DNA of 64,000 bases, taken from contig NZ_CP033204.1 of assembly GCF_022701295.1 (NCBI RefSeq), positions 124,001 through 188,000 on the forward strand. The letters are read 5' to 3'. Within the stretch, counting starts at the first letter, position 1. Every line of letters starts with the position of its first letter. The position numbers and the translations under genes were made by a program. This document shows, one piece after another, positions 23,721 through 32,507 of this stretch. The notes under the pieces are model-generated. The model made no database searches. It saw only the letters and a list, made by a program, of their open reading frames with translations, and was not told the origin of the DNA. Origin of the DNA: Sphingopyxis sp. YF1 (GTDB lineage Bacteria > Pseudomonadota > Alphaproteobacteria > Sphingomonadales > Sphingomonadaceae).

Positions 23721-24386
23721 TCAGAGCTCGATCGCGATGCGCACGCGATCGGATGCGACGCCCACCGCCGCGGCGATGCGCTCGCGTGATTGCCTGACGA
23801 CATCGGCGACGCTCGACGCCGCATCGGTGTTCAGCAGTTCGAGCTTGGACACCGCGAGGATCTCGGCGAGCCGCTCGATGCGGTTGGGACGCGGGTGCGA
23901 TTTGCCCTTTTCCCACGCGCAGACCGCGGCCTCGCTCACCCCGGCGCGCTCGGCGAGCTGCGACTGGGTCAGCCCGCGCAGGCTGCGCAGCCGCTGGAGC
24001 CGGGCGCCGAGGCCTTCGCCGGCGTCGCCCTCGGGCGCGCCCGCCACCTCGACCGGCCGGTCGACCGCGCTGCGCAGCGTCGTCGCGCTCAGCGTCGCCT
24101 GGCTGACGGGTTCGGCGAAGCGGCATCCGAAGAGGCGCCCGCTCGCCCACACGACGCGCGCGAGGCACGCGCCGGCGTGCGGCAGCGCGACGTCGATGCT
24201 CTCGTCGCGCTCGAGCGGCAGGTCGCATTCGATCAGCAGCCCGTCGGCCGAGATATTGTGGATCAGGATCGGGCTGGCGGGGCTGCCGGCGCCGCGCAGC
24301 GTGCTGTCCAGCCGCAGCGTCCGCCGCGGGCTCCGCCGCTGTCCGGTCGTCGATGCGATATCGTCAAGAAATGCGGAAACCGCCAT
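23721..24386 (-). CDS. PilZ domain-XRE helix-turn-helix fusion regulator
   Basis: Encodes 221 residues. The N-terminal half (about 15-105) is a PilZ domain with both c-di-GMP-binding motifs: RxxxR in QRRSPRRTLR (17-22) and NxSxxG as NISADG (44-49). A linker (about 105-125) leads into an XRE-type HTH (LQRLRSLRGLTQSQLAERAG, VSEAAVCAWEKGKSHPRPNR), then a tail ending RVRIAIEL. Predicted to bind DNA under control of c-di-GMP. Its start is 400 bases from the first gene of the fimbrial region, divergently oriented, so that region is the obvious candidate target (inference). Confidence 0.9.
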   Translation of the reverse strand: MAVSAFLDDIASTTGQRRSPRRTLRLDSTLRGAGSPASPILIHNISADGLLIECDLPLERDESIDVALPHAGACLARVVWASGRLFGCRFAEPVSQATLSATTLRSAVDRPVEVAGAPEGDAGEGLGARLQRLRSLRGLTQSQLAERAGVSEAAVCAWEKGKSHPRPNRIERLAEILAVSKLELLNTDAASSVADVVRQSRERIAAAVGVASDRVRIAIEL

Positions 24387-24786
24387 GCCAGCCTTCTCAA
24401 AAGGCCCTTGTCCGCCACCAGCGGTTAACAGATCGCTAGCGCGGCGGGGGAGGGCCGGGGATTCGCCTGCCGCGTGGCAGGTCCGAGGGACCCGAACGAA
24501 CCGGCGGCGCGATCGTTGCGTGCCGGCCGCAGCCAGCCGGGCCAGGCATCGCGCCGCCGCGCGCGCCGAAAAAATCTGCCGCGCCGCGCGCGCCGCGCGG
24601 CCGCCGGCGCGGACGCCGCGGCGCGCTTGCCGGGCAATCGCTTTTCACATCAACATCTTGGCCGCCGCGCGGCGGAAAAGCGCGGTTTCGCTGGCCCCGG
24701 CTTCTAAACGCGGCGTTTACCTTGTGCCTGCACCATATCTTGAAAAGGCCCTGCCATCAGGAGTGCTCCCCAATGGAGTAGGGTAA
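24387..24786. other. Divergent intergenic control region
   Basis: Separates the PilZ-XRE gene (minus) from the pilin-like gene at 24787 (plus). No credible gene. Much is unusually GC-rich (24540-24640, runs of CGCCGCGCG). The last 100 bases are more AT-rich (AACGCGGCGTTTACC, a near-palindrome at about 24707-24721) and end with the ribosome site GGAGTAGGG before 24787. Promoters for both genes should be here. Confidence 0.5.
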
Positions 24787-25212
24787 ATGAGCAAGAAAGT
24801 GTTTTTCGGGCTGGTCGCGATGGCCGCGCTGTCGGCGCCCGCCATGAGCGCCATGCCCCATGTCGGTGTCGATTCGGGCCAGTTCACGATCGGCATCAGC
24901 GGCTATGTGCCCGTCATCTGCCGCGCGTCGGTCGAACAGACGATGGTGTCGCCGCACGAAGGCGAGGTCAGCCTCGGCCAGCTGCGCGAATTCTGCAACA
25001 GCCCCAACGGCTATGCGATCCACGCCGATTATTCGCCGTCGCTCGCGCAGGCGAAGATCCTCGTCGACGGACGCCCGGTGCCGCTCGGCAAGTCGGGCAC
25101 GACCCAGATCAGCAAGACGAACCGGGCGGGCATCGCGACGCGCGACCTCGACCTCGACCTGCCCAAGGGCGTCGAGGGCGGATCGCTCTCGTTCCGGATC
25201 GTGCCGCTATAG
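24787..25212 (+). CDS. Secreted fimbrial-subunit-like protein
   Basis: Encodes 141 residues. Signal peptide KKVFFGLVAMAALSAPAMSA. The mature part has two cysteines (YVPVICRASVEQ and LREFCNSPNGYAIHADY) spaced as in spore-coat-U/Csu-type pilins, and a C-terminal strand-like end (GSLSFRIVPL). A large-loop similarity to the fimbrial genes nearby is seen, but it faces the opposite way and its stop overlaps the end of the adhesin gene by six bases. Possibly an accessory or orphan pilin. Well-placed ribosome site (GGAGTAGGG). Confidence 0.7.
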   Translation: MSKKVFFGLVAMAALSAPAMSAMPHVGVDSGQFTIGISGYVPVICRASVEQTMVSPHEGEVSLGQLREFCNSPNGYAIHADYSPSLAQAKILVDGRPVPLGKSGTTQISKTNRAGIATRDLDLDLPKGVEGGSLSFRIVPL

Positions 25213-26268
25213 GGCGGGGCAATTCTGCTGCGACGGCGCGCCCGACAGGAGCGGCGTGACCGTCACGGTCAGCTGGTCCGAATAGGTCGGCGAAACCAGC
25301 TTGCCCTGTCCGCCCTCTTTCAGGGTGGCGACGACGGGCAGCATGTCGGCCTCGGCCGCCGGGACCCCGGCGCGCTGGCACGTCACCGTCGTGAAGGTCG
25401 GGCTCGCCGCGGTGCGCGTCTGGCCGAGGAACTTCAGGCTGTAGTTCAGCACATGCGTCGGGGTGGCCAGGTTGCCGCCCGGGAAGGTCATCTTGTACCC
25501 GTTCTGCGAGGTCAGCGCGACCGTATAGGGGCCCGAACTGCGGACCCGGACGTGGTTCGCGGTCGGCGTCGTATAGGTCGCGGGCGCCGCCAGCACGTCG
25601 ACCGTCGTCTTGTCGCCGACCTCGCCGAAATCGAGCGCGGTGCCGGCGTAGCTCGCCTGCAGCGCGCTCAGCACGGTGATCGGAAAGACGACCGCGTTGC
25701 TGATCTGCCCCGTCTGCTGGGTCTGCGGTCCCCCGCCCGTCGTGCTGCACGCAAAAATCGCGTCGAACGGCAGGTTGGTCGAAGCGTTGAGGTCGAGATT
25801 GGCGGGCAGCGAAATCTGGAAATTGACCACGGCGGTGTCCGAAGCCACATTGTTGCCGGTAAATTCGATCTTCAGAAACTTGTTCGCCGCGCTCGGAATG
25901 ACCGACGTCGGCGCCACGATCGGCGGGGCCTGCGAATAATCGTAGAAGATGTCGTAGCCGGTCCCGGCGGTATTGCCCTCGACAGTCACCGACGTGGGGA
26001 TGATGATCGTGCCGTCGGCCGCTGCGCTGTTCGATTTCAGGTAGAAATTGACGATGTCGGTTTTCTGGCCGCCTGCGCCGTTGATGCGCGTCAGGTTCAA
26101 CTGGACGTTCGTCGTCGCCAGTCCGGCGGGGTTGAACGGATCATAGAGCGTTGGCGACGCCGTGGCGCTCCCCATGATTCCGCAAGTCGCTGCCTGCACC
26201 GCGCCGGCGAAACCCAGCGAAAGAAGCGGCACCGCAATGGTCCGCAGAACGAGAGAGACGTTACGCAT
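25207..26268 (-). CDS. Two-domain fimbrial tip adhesin-like protein, locus 1
   Basis: Encodes 353 residues. Signal peptide ending AGAVQAATC. The first half (about 25-190) is beta-rich with a cysteine pair (AATCGIM, IFACSTTGG); the second half (about 200-353) resembles a pilin domain with VTCQRAG, QNCPAL at the extreme C-terminus and the repeated strand YSDQLTVTVTPLL. Last gene of the minus-strand fimbrial locus, two bases after the usher, the position of a tip adhesin in chaperone-usher operons. Binding target unknown. Confidence 0.78.
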   Translation of the reverse strand: MRNVSLVLRTIAVPLLSLGFAGAVQAATCGIMGSATASPTLYDPFNPAGLATTNVQLNLTRINGAGGQKTDIVNFYLKSNSAAADGTIIIPTSVTVEGNTAGTGYDIFYDYSQAPPIVAPTSVIPSAANKFLKIEFTGNNVASDTAVVNFQISLPANLDLNASTNLPFDAIFACSTTGGGPQTQQTGQISNAVVFPITVLSALQASYAGTALDFGEVGDKTTVDVLAAPATYTTPTANHVRVRSSGPYTVALTSQNGYKMTFPGGNLATPTHVLNYSLKFLGQTRTAASPTFTTVTCQRAGVPAAEADMLPVVATLKEGGQGKLVSPTYSDQLTVTVTPLLSGAPSQQNCPAL

Positions 26269-26270
26269 AA

Positions 26271-28778
26271 TCAGTTCCTCACCGGCGTCAGTTCGCCAAG
26301 CCGGACGATGTTCTCGCCATTGTCCGGGATCTCGATTTCAAAGACGGATTTCTTGATGTCCAGCATTTCGATGCGCCATTTGCCCGGCGCGAGGCCGGTT
26401 GCGCCGAACCGGCCCTGCCGGTTGGTGAACACGGTCACCGGCGGCCGGTCGGGGTGCGCCAGCTCGATGGCGTTGCCGGTGACGAGCGCCACGACCTCGC
26501 CGTCGATATCGGTCATCGTTCCCAGCGCCGTCACGCCATATTCCGATCCCACAGTCAGGTGATAGCCGCTGCGATAGGAGGGGAAGAGCTTGAACGATCC
26601 CTGTCCCAGGTCGGTCCCGGGCGCTGCGTTCGGCGCATCGACGGTGATCGTCCGGTCGGCATAGGAGCTGAGGCTCGGATGCGTCGCTGCGCCCAGCATG
26701 CCGCTGTTCGCGGTAAAGCCGAACGGCGTCGGGTCGAGCTCGATGTTGGTGCCCTTCAGCGTCTTGTGCGGGGTGACGATCGCGAAGCTGTCGTAGATCG
26801 GCCGCCCGACCGAGAAGGCGCCGTCGGCGAACGACAGCGAGGTGCCGAGGCGGAAGCTCGTCCGCTCGCCGGTCCGGCGGCCGAAATCGTCGGTGAACGA
26901 GCCGAAATGGGTCAGCCCCAGCTCGGCGCGGTTGGCGATGTAATTGCCGTTGAAGTTGAAACCCGACGCATTGTCGGACCGGTCGACGTCGGCGGTGATA
27001 TTGTACGAGCCGACGCCCTGACCCTTCAGCGTCTGGAACGACAGGCGCGTGCGGTTGTCGCGCGTCTCGTAATCGGCGCGCGCCGTCGTGTAGCGGCCGA
27101 AGCGGACGGTCAGCGACAGGAAGGCGCCGACGCGGTCGCCGCGGCTGTCCTTTTCGTAGCGGACGTCGCCGGTCAGGCTCGCGGTCGGCGAGATGCGGAA
27201 CCCCGCGTTGATGCGATAGCTGTGCAGGTCGGGCTGTGCGCCGCGGCCGTGCGAATAGCGTGCGTCGAACCCCGCATAGACCTGGTTGGTAAAGGCGTGC
27301 GAATAGCCGCCCCCGACCTCGAAATCATAGGGGTTGTCGATGAAGAAGCTGCTGACCGGGCCGAATTTCTTGCTGCGCGTTTCGGCGAACAGGTTGAGCG
27401 TGTCGGCCTGGCCGCTGCTCCGCTGGATCAGCCGCTGAAAGGTGAGCGTGCCGGCAAAGCCGCTGCCCAGCCCGTCGATGTCGGACACGGCGAGGTTGGT
27501 CGCAAAGGTCCCGACCGCGGTCGCCAGCACCGCTTCGGTGCCGAGCAGGCGCGAATCCTTGTCGATCTGGGCGTTGACCCCCAGCGTCAGATAGTCGCTC
27601 ATGCCGCGGCGGTAATAGCCCGAGGCGATATAATCGTTGCTGTAGTGCGGGCCGCGCAGTCCCAGCGGCGCCTTCACGCCCGCATAGAGGCCGAATTCGC
27701 TGAGCCCCTTGGCGAGCTGGGTCTGGTCGAGGAACAGGTTGAAATTGAGCACTTCCGACCGGCCGCTGTCGTCGAGGACTGACAGGCGGATGTTGTTCGC
27801 GCCCTGCGTGAAGGGGAAATCGCGCAGGTCGTAAACGCCCGGGTTGAGCTGCAGCCGGCGCACGACCTGCCCGTTGATCTCGACCTCGACCGACGACGGC
27901 CGGTCGAGGCGGAAGCTGCGGTCGCCGCGCGGGCGGATGATCTGCTGCGGCTGGAGCACGCTGTACGAGCGGAAGATCGAGATGCCCGCGATGTCGGGGG
28001 CGTTCTGGAAGCCGCGCGCGATCGTCTGAAGGTCGCCCGCGGTCCAGCGGATCAGATTCTTCTGGTCGTCATAGACCAGCCGCGATCCCAGCCGCTGGAA
28101 ATCGACGCCGTCGACCCCCGGCTGCCAGATCGCTTCGGATTCGGCGACCACCCCGCCGAGGCGCGTCGCGCCGTCGAGCAGGAACAGCGGCGAGGCAAAG
28201 CCCTTGTTTCCGCCGGCATGGACGTAGTCGAAGGTCCCGCGGATGTTGAGATAGCCGCTGACGTCGGCGGGCCGGACGACCTCGCCCAGCCGTTCGCGGT
28301 CGAGCGGGCTGACGATCACCGAACGCGCGAGGCGCCGCTCGGCGGGGATGGCGAAATTGAGTTCGAGCGTCTGCGGATCGTAGCTGACCGTGATGCCCGA
28401 GGGCAGCAGGTCGGCCGGGGTGATCGTCGCGCGCGTTCCCAGGCTGTCCTCGATCGTCGAGAAGAAATTGGGATCGAGCACCAGCCCGAGCAGTTGCAGC
28501 GTCCGCCGCGTCGGCATTTCGAGCGTGTCGTCGGCCTGGATCGTCAGCGGCACGTCGCCAAGATAATTGGCGCCGTCCTTCGCCGGGACCGTCAGCGTGA
28601 TCGCGCGGCCGGTGCTGTTGTAGCGAACGCCGGGCCGGGCGGGCGCGGCATAGGGCTGGAGCACCGTGGTCGCATCCTGTCCGCCGGCCGCGGCTTCCGC
28701 CGCAAGAGCGCCGACCGGCAGGAGCGCCGAACCGGCGACTCCCAGCATCAATATCGTACGGACACCCCCCCCAGACAT
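26271..28778 (-). CDS. Fimbrial outer-membrane usher, locus 1
   Basis: Encodes 835 residues from the ATG at 28778, overlapping the end of the chaperone gene. Signal peptide (ILMLGVAGSALLPVGALA). Usher features: an N-terminal periplasmic domain (TGRAITLTVPAKDGANYLGD, ADDTLEMPTRRTLQLLGL), a 24-strand-type barrel with RPSSVEVEINGQVVRRLQLN, PGVYDLRDFPFTQGANNIRL, and C-terminal domains (TDIDGEVVALVTGN, FTNRQGRFGATGLAPGKWRI). It forms the secretion and assembly pore for pilin subunits. Sequence is clearly distinct from the second usher in this window. Stop is three bases before the adhesin start. Confidence 0.95.
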   Translation of the reverse strand: MSGGGVRTILMLGVAGSALLPVGALAAEAAAGGQDATTVLQPYAAPARPGVRYNSTGRAITLTVPAKDGANYLGDVPLTIQADDTLEMPTRRTLQLLGLVLDPNFFSTIEDSLGTRATITPADLLPSGITVSYDPQTLELNFAIPAERRLARSVIVSPLDRERLGEVVRPADVSGYLNIRGTFDYVHAGGNKGFASPLFLLDGATRLGGVVAESEAIWQPGVDGVDFQRLGSRLVYDDQKNLIRWTAGDLQTIARGFQNAPDIAGISIFRSYSVLQPQQIIRPRGDRSFRLDRPSSVEVEINGQVVRRLQLNPGVYDLRDFPFTQGANNIRLSVLDDSGRSEVLNFNLFLDQTQLAKGLSEFGLYAGVKAPLGLRGPHYSNDYIASGYYRRGMSDYLTLGVNAQIDKDSRLLGTEAVLATAVGTFATNLAVSDIDGLGSGFAGTLTFQRLIQRSSGQADTLNLFAETRSKKFGPVSSFFIDNPYDFEVGGGYSHAFTNQVYAGFDARYSHGRGAQPDLHSYRINAGFRISPTASLTGDVRYEKDSRGDRVGAFLSLTVRFGRYTTARADYETRDNRTRLSFQTLKGQGVGSYNITADVDRSDNASGFNFNGNYIANRAELGLTHFGSFTDDFGRRTGERTSFRLGTSLSFADGAFSVGRPIYDSFAIVTPHKTLKGTNIELDPTPFGFTANSGMLGAATHPSLSSYADRTITVDAPNAAPGTDLGQGSFKLFPSYRSGYHLTVGSEYGVTALGTMTDIDGEVVALVTGNAIELAHPDRPPVTVFTNRQGRFGATGLAPGKWRIEMLDIKKSVFEIEIPDNGENIVRLGELTPVRN

Positions 28779-28782
28779 GAGC

Positions 28783-29532
28783 TCAGCCTTCCGCAGTATA
28801 GGACGCTTCGACGGTGCCGCCGTCGAGCGGCAGTTCGATGGGGACCGTGATGCGCCGCGTCTGGTTGGCACCAACCAGACCAAAGCCGATCGTCTGCTGC
28901 ACTTCGGGACCCGACAGCGACTGGCGGAACACTTCCTTGCCCGACGCGTCCTTCTGCACGATGCGCAGCCGGCCGTTCGACAGATAGCCGTGCGCCGCCG
29001 ATGCGTTGTTGAGCATCAGCACGGGGACCGGCTTGCCTTCGGCATTGTGTCCGACTTCGGCCGACTGGACCGAAAGGTCGGGCTTCACCCCCGTCGGCGC
29101 GACGCTGACCAGGACCTGGAAATTGTACAGGATCTGGATCGCCGACTGACCTTCGGGCAGCTTCACCGGAAGCTGGGCGACGGTGATGTAATAATGTTTG
29201 CTCGCCGCGAGTGCGGGATCGCCGACATATTGGACGCGGAACGACTGCGTCTGGCCGGGTTCGATCAGCGCCTGCGGCGGAAAGACGAGCAGGTCGCCCG
29301 GATCGACGCCGGTCAGCTCGACGCCATCGGTCGTGACCTTCAGTTCCTGGACGCGCAGCTCGACCGGCAAGGTCGTCGCGAACGTATTCTCGACGGTGAT
29401 GACCTGCGTCATGCCGCGCCCGCTGGTGTTGAGGTTGATCACCACCGGCTGCACCGTCATCGCCAGCGCAGGGGCGGGATTCATGGTTAACGCCAGCATG
29501 GCGAGGAACAGGAACTTGAACGACTTGAACAT
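28783..29532 (-). CDS. Periplasmic fimbrial chaperone, locus 1
   Basis: Encodes 249 residues from the ATG at 29532 (GAGG site). Signal peptide FLFLAMLALTMNPAPALA. Two immunoglobulin-like domains: N-terminal (MTVQPVVINLNTSGRGMTQV, TTLPVELRVQELKVTTDG, IEPGQTQSFRVQYVGDP) with the subunit-binding strand region (SKHYYITVAQLPVKL), and C-terminal (VLMLNNASAAHGYLSNGRL, TRRITVPIELPLDGGTV). It should cap pilin subunits by donor-strand complementation before delivery to the usher. Its frame reads upstream past the ATG, but the signal peptide fixes the start. Coupled to the usher by overlap. Confidence 0.93.
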   Translation of the reverse strand: MFKSFKFLFLAMLALTMNPAPALAMTVQPVVINLNTSGRGMTQVITVENTFATTLPVELRVQELKVTTDGVELTGVDPGDLLVFPPQALIEPGQTQSFRVQYVGDPALAASKHYYITVAQLPVKLPEGQSAIQILYNFQVLVSVAPTGVKPDLSVQSAEVGHNAEGKPVPVLMLNNASAAHGYLSNGRLRIVQKDASGKEVFRQSLSGPEVQQTIGFGLVGANQTRRITVPIELPLDGGTVEASYTAEG

Positions 29533-29560
29533 GGATGACCTCACAAAATCCGGACGGCCG

Positions 29561-30145
29561 TCAATTGGCCACCAGGAATTCGACAATGATGGCGTCGGAA
29601 TAGCGACCCGCGACCAGCGGACCGCCGCCGCCGGGGATCGAGACATTGAGCACCGCATCGCCCGCCGCGCCGCGGAAGGCGTCGATGTTCAGGTTGCGGG
29701 CCTCCTCGCTCGTCGCGTCGCGCTGCTGCCCGGCCCAGGCCAGTCCGACGCGATAGGTCACGAACTCGCCGAACCCGGTCCCGCTCTGCCGGTTGCGCGC
29801 ATTGCCGCGATCGCGCAGCAGGCCGCCGTTCTGCGAGCGCAGCTCGATGCGGTGCGACGCGTTGCAGATCACCGGCAGCGACAGCGTGATCGACGTCGGC
29901 AACGGCTCGGCGGTGGTCGGGTTGACCATCTGCAGGATGCGCAGTTCGCCGCTGGTCGGCCCCGTCGGGTCGAAGCTGGCGTTGACGCCCGCGGTGGCGG
30001 ACGGCGCCCGCAGCACGCAGGCCGCGGGCGCCTCCCCCACCATCTCGAGATCCTGGCCGGATTCCGAGAAATTCTGTGCATGGGCGACCGTGCCGGCACC
30101 GGCCAGCGCGGCGGCGAATGCGGCGATCCGGATCATGGCCTTCAT
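29561..30145 (-). CDS. Fimbrial subunit-like protein 7, locus 1 (type B)
   Basis: Encodes 194 residues. Signal peptide (MIRIAAFAAALAGAGTVAHA). Two cysteines (APAACVLRAP, PVICNASHRIELRSQNGGLL) and a long beta-rich region ending with AGRYSDAIIVEFLVAN, a terminal strand typical of secreted pilins. Closest to the neighbouring gene product (next upstream), sharing C-N-x-x-HRI-x-L-x-SQN-x-GL, so the two are tandem duplicates. Its ATG shares a base with the stop of that gene (TGATG). Last subunit before the chaperone. Confidence 0.8.
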   Translation of the reverse strand: MKAMIRIAAFAAALAGAGTVAHAQNFSESGQDLEMVGEAPAACVLRAPSATAGVNASFDPTGPTSGELRILQMVNPTTAEPLPTSITLSLPVICNASHRIELRSQNGGLLRDRGNARNRQSGTGFGEFVTYRVGLAWAGQQRDATSEEARNLNIDAFRGAAGDAVLNVSIPGGGGPLVAGRYSDAIIVEFLVAN

Positions 30146-30747
30146 CAGCGTGGCTCCAGGAAAATCCGCAACGTGTCGCGATAGAAACCCGCGAGCACGG
30201 GGGCATTGCTGCGTGTGTTCGATGCGCCCGCCTCGATCAGGATGCGCAGTTCGACCTCGCCGGCCGTGGCCTGGTCGACATTGAACCGGCGTTCGGCGAT
30301 GCGGCGGACGTTGGCGTTGGCATCGAGCGCGCCATTGACCTCGCCCCACGTCAGTTCGGCGCGATAGGGCAGCGCATAGGCGAAGCCGTCGGCGGGCTGG
30401 TTCATGCTGCCGTCGGTCTGCCACAGGCCGTTGTTCTGCGATTCGAGGCGGATGCGATGCGGAAAGTTGCAGACCGCGGCGAATTCGATCCGCGCCGACG
30501 CGGCGTTGGTCGCCAGCGTCGCGGGATCGACCAGCGTGTCGATCTGGAGCAGGTTGCCGGTCAGCGCGCGAAAATTCACCTGGCTGCCCTGCGCCAGCGT
30601 CGCGCGCTGCAGGGTGCATACCTCCGGCGTGTTGCCCGTCACCGGCATCGCGCGGCTGACGACGGTCGTCTGCGCGAAGGCCGGGACCGCCGCTGCGCTC
30701 GCGGCCGTCATCGCCGCCGCGGTTGCAAGAAGGGCGAAGCGCCGCAT
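30145..30747 (-). CDS. Fimbrial subunit-like protein 6, locus 1 (type B)
   Basis: Encodes 200 residues. Signal peptide FALLATAAAMTAASAAAVPA. Cysteines at PEVCTLQRA and AAVCNFPHRIRLESQNNGLW. The following LPYRAELTWGEVNGALDANA and closing AGFYRDTLRIFLEP parallel the next gene downstream, marking a duplication. Probably a polymerising or adaptor subunit; which of the seven is the major pilin is not deducible from sequence. One-base stop/start overlap with its downstream neighbour. Confidence 0.8.
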   Translation of the reverse strand: MRRFALLATAAAMTAASAAAVPAFAQTTVVSRAMPVTGNTPEVCTLQRATLAQGSQVNFRALTGNLLQIDTLVDPATLATNAASARIEFAAVCNFPHRIRLESQNNGLWQTDGSMNQPADGFAYALPYRAELTWGEVNGALDANANVRRIAERRFNVDQATAGEVELRILIEAGASNTRSNAPVLAGFYRDTLRIFLEPR

Positions 30748-30752
30748 TGGTT

Positions 30753-31310
30753 TTACTCCGCAGCCGCCAGCGTGACGGTCACCGTGCCGAGGTAGTTCGG
30801 ATCGGCGACCAGCCGGAGCGCGTTGCCGCCCGCTGTCGTGAAATTGCTGAGCGCGACCGTGATGTCGCCGGTGAAGGCGCTGTCGCGGCTTTGCGTCGCG
30901 GCGCTGTTGACCGCCTGCGCGGTGTCGAAGCTCGCCGGGGTGATGGTCCATCCCGACGCGGTCGCGACATAGTTGACCGTGCGCGAGAAACCCGCCGGCG
31001 GCGTCGCCGTGAAGGTCTGCGCGGTCATCGCGTCGGCGTCGACGTTGATCGTGCTGCGCGCGCTGCAAAAGGAGCCGGTGATGACCTTGCTCGGCGCCGA
31101 CAGGTCGGTGCGCAGCAGCCCGGTCGAGGTGTTGACGAGCACGCCGAGGTCGAAGGTCGCGTTGGCGCCCGAGATCGTGCCGCCCGAACAGAGCGCGGGG
31201 ACGTTGCCGATCACCGCGAATTCGCTGGTGTCGCTGGTCGATTGCGCCAGCGCGGGCGTCGCGGCGAGCGCGGCGGCGGCAACGGCGAACAAAGGGGTTG
31301 CCTTGAACAT
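30753..31310 (-). CDS. Fimbrial subunit-like protein 5, locus 1 (type A)
   Basis: Encodes 185 residues. Signal peptide FKATPLFAVAAAALAATPAL. Cysteines in VPALCSGGTI and GSFCSARST. Shares with the next three upstream genes a layout of an N-terminal C-x(about 45)-C loop, a VNYVATASGW-like strand (residues about 125-135) and a final V-rich strand (LGTVTVTLAAAE). ATG overlaps the upstream gene's TAA (TAATG). Ends five bases before the start of the next gene's ATG. Confidence 0.78.
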   Translation of the reverse strand: MFKATPLFAVAAAALAATPALAQSTSDTSEFAVIGNVPALCSGGTISGANATFDLGVLVNTSTGLLRTDLSAPSKVITGSFCSARSTINVDADAMTAQTFTATPPAGFSRTVNYVATASGWTITPASFDTAQAVNSAATQSRDSAFTGDITVALSNFTTAGGNALRLVADPNYLGTVTVTLAAAE

Positions 31311-31888
31311 TAGTCGATTCCTCCCGTGGCGGCCGGGCCGAGCGTCACGACGACGGCGCCCTGGTAATTGCCCGCGACCAGCAACAGGTCGGACGGCACG
31401 CTGAAGCCCGACAGCGTCACCGACAGGTCGGCGATCTTCGGCAGCGGCTGGGTCGCGCCCGTTCCGGTCTCGGTGGGGTCGCTGCCGTCGGTCGTCGCGG
31501 CGCTCGTCGCGCTCGCGGCGGTCGCGGCCCAGTTTTCGACGCTCGCGGTGTAGTTCACCGCCCGCGCGAAGCCCGGCTGCAGCGTCGAACTGTCGCTGGC
31601 GACCAGCGCGGTCACCTCGACGTCGATCGCCGATCCGGCGAAATTGCAGAAGGAACCCGGGAGACTGACCGTCTGGTTGGGCAGCGGCGCGATGCGGCCG
31701 ATGCGGCTCCCCGACGTCGCGACCATCTGGCCGAGGTCGACCGTCGCGGGCGACGGCGGGCCGAGGATGCACAGCGGCGCGACATTGCCGTTCACCGCGA
31801 CATTCGCCGTGTCGGTGTCGTCCTGTGCCCAGGCGGGCATCGCGCCGAGTGCGGTCGCTGCCGCCAGTACCAAAGCCAATTGACGCAT
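31310..31888 (-). CDS. Fimbrial subunit-like protein 4, locus 1 (type A)
   Basis: Encodes 192 residues from the ATG at 31888 (a TTG two codons upstream is possible). Signal peptide RQLALVLAAATALGAMPAWA. Cysteines in VAPLCILGPP and LPGSFCNFAGS; shared strand RAVNYTASVENW and final GNYQGAVVVTLGP. A Thr/Ala/Asp-rich insert (TSAATTDGSDPTETGTGATQ) distinguishes it and could be a surface loop. In a run of four similar genes, most likely products of tandem duplication and divergence. Confidence 0.78.
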   Translation of the reverse strand: MRQLALVLAAATALGAMPAWAQDDTDTANVAVNGNVAPLCILGPPSPATVDLGQMVATSGSRIGRIAPLPNQTVSLPGSFCNFAGSAIDVEVTALVASDSSTLQPGFARAVNYTASVENWAATAASATSAATTDGSDPTETGTGATQPLPKIADLSVTLSGFSVPSDLLLVAGNYQGAVVVTLGPAATGGID

Positions 31889-31921
31889 GGTCAATCTCCC
31901 GAAATCCTTCCGTGCCGACGC

Positions 31922-32485
31922 TTAGAGCGGCGGCTGTTCCGATCCGCCGAAGCTGATGTTCGGCGTCAGCGTCACGACGACCTGGCCGACATAGCCGCCG
32001 GCGACGAGCAGCCCGCTCGTCGGTGTCGACGACGCCGACAAGGTGACGTCGATGTTGCCGGTGAACAGGCCGACCGCGGCCGCGGCGCCCTTGCCCGCGA
32101 CGAGCGAGGTGTCGGTCGCGCTTTCGTCATTGGCATCGGCGGTCGCGGTGAAGTCGATCCGCGTGTCGAACCCGGTCGGGGCGGTGCCCGAAAAATCGGT
32201 GTTCTCGAGCGCGAAGGCCTCGACCTCCATCGTCGCCGCGGTGCCGTTGCACCAGCCGACGAGCGTGCGGGTCTGGCCGTCGAGCTTGCTCGTGTCGAGC
32301 TTGCCCGCGGTCGACCCCGAGCCGGCGAGCGCGAGCTCGCCGACCGAGATCACCGCATTGTCGGTGGTGAACAGGCAGCGGTCGGCGACCGAGCCGTCGA
32401 TGTCGACCGTGCCGGTGACCTGCGCCATGGCGGGTGTCGCCATGGCGAGGGTCGCAAGCGCGGTCATCGTCATCAGGTTACGCAT
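31922..32485 (-). CDS. Fimbrial subunit-like protein 3, locus 1 (type A)
   Basis: Encodes 187 residues. Signal peptide MTMTALATLAMATPAMA. Cysteines in VADRCLFTTDN and LVGWCNGTAAT, the shared TRIDFTATADAND strand, and final VGQVVVTLTPNISFGG. Very Ala/Thr/Asp-rich, with few basic residues, as usual for pilins. Follows the next upstream gene after 22 bases with its own ribosome site. Confidence 0.78.
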   Translation of the reverse strand: MRNLMTMTALATLAMATPAMAQVTGTVDIDGSVADRCLFTTDNAVISVGELALAGSGSTAGKLDTSKLDGQTRTLVGWCNGTAATMEVEAFALENTDFSGTAPTGFDTRIDFTATADANDESATDTSLVAGKGAAAAVGLFTGNIDVTLSASSTPTSGLLVAGGYVGQVVVTLTPNISFGGSEQPPL

Positions 32486-32507
32486 GGTCGTTTCTCCGAA
32501 CTCGGCC

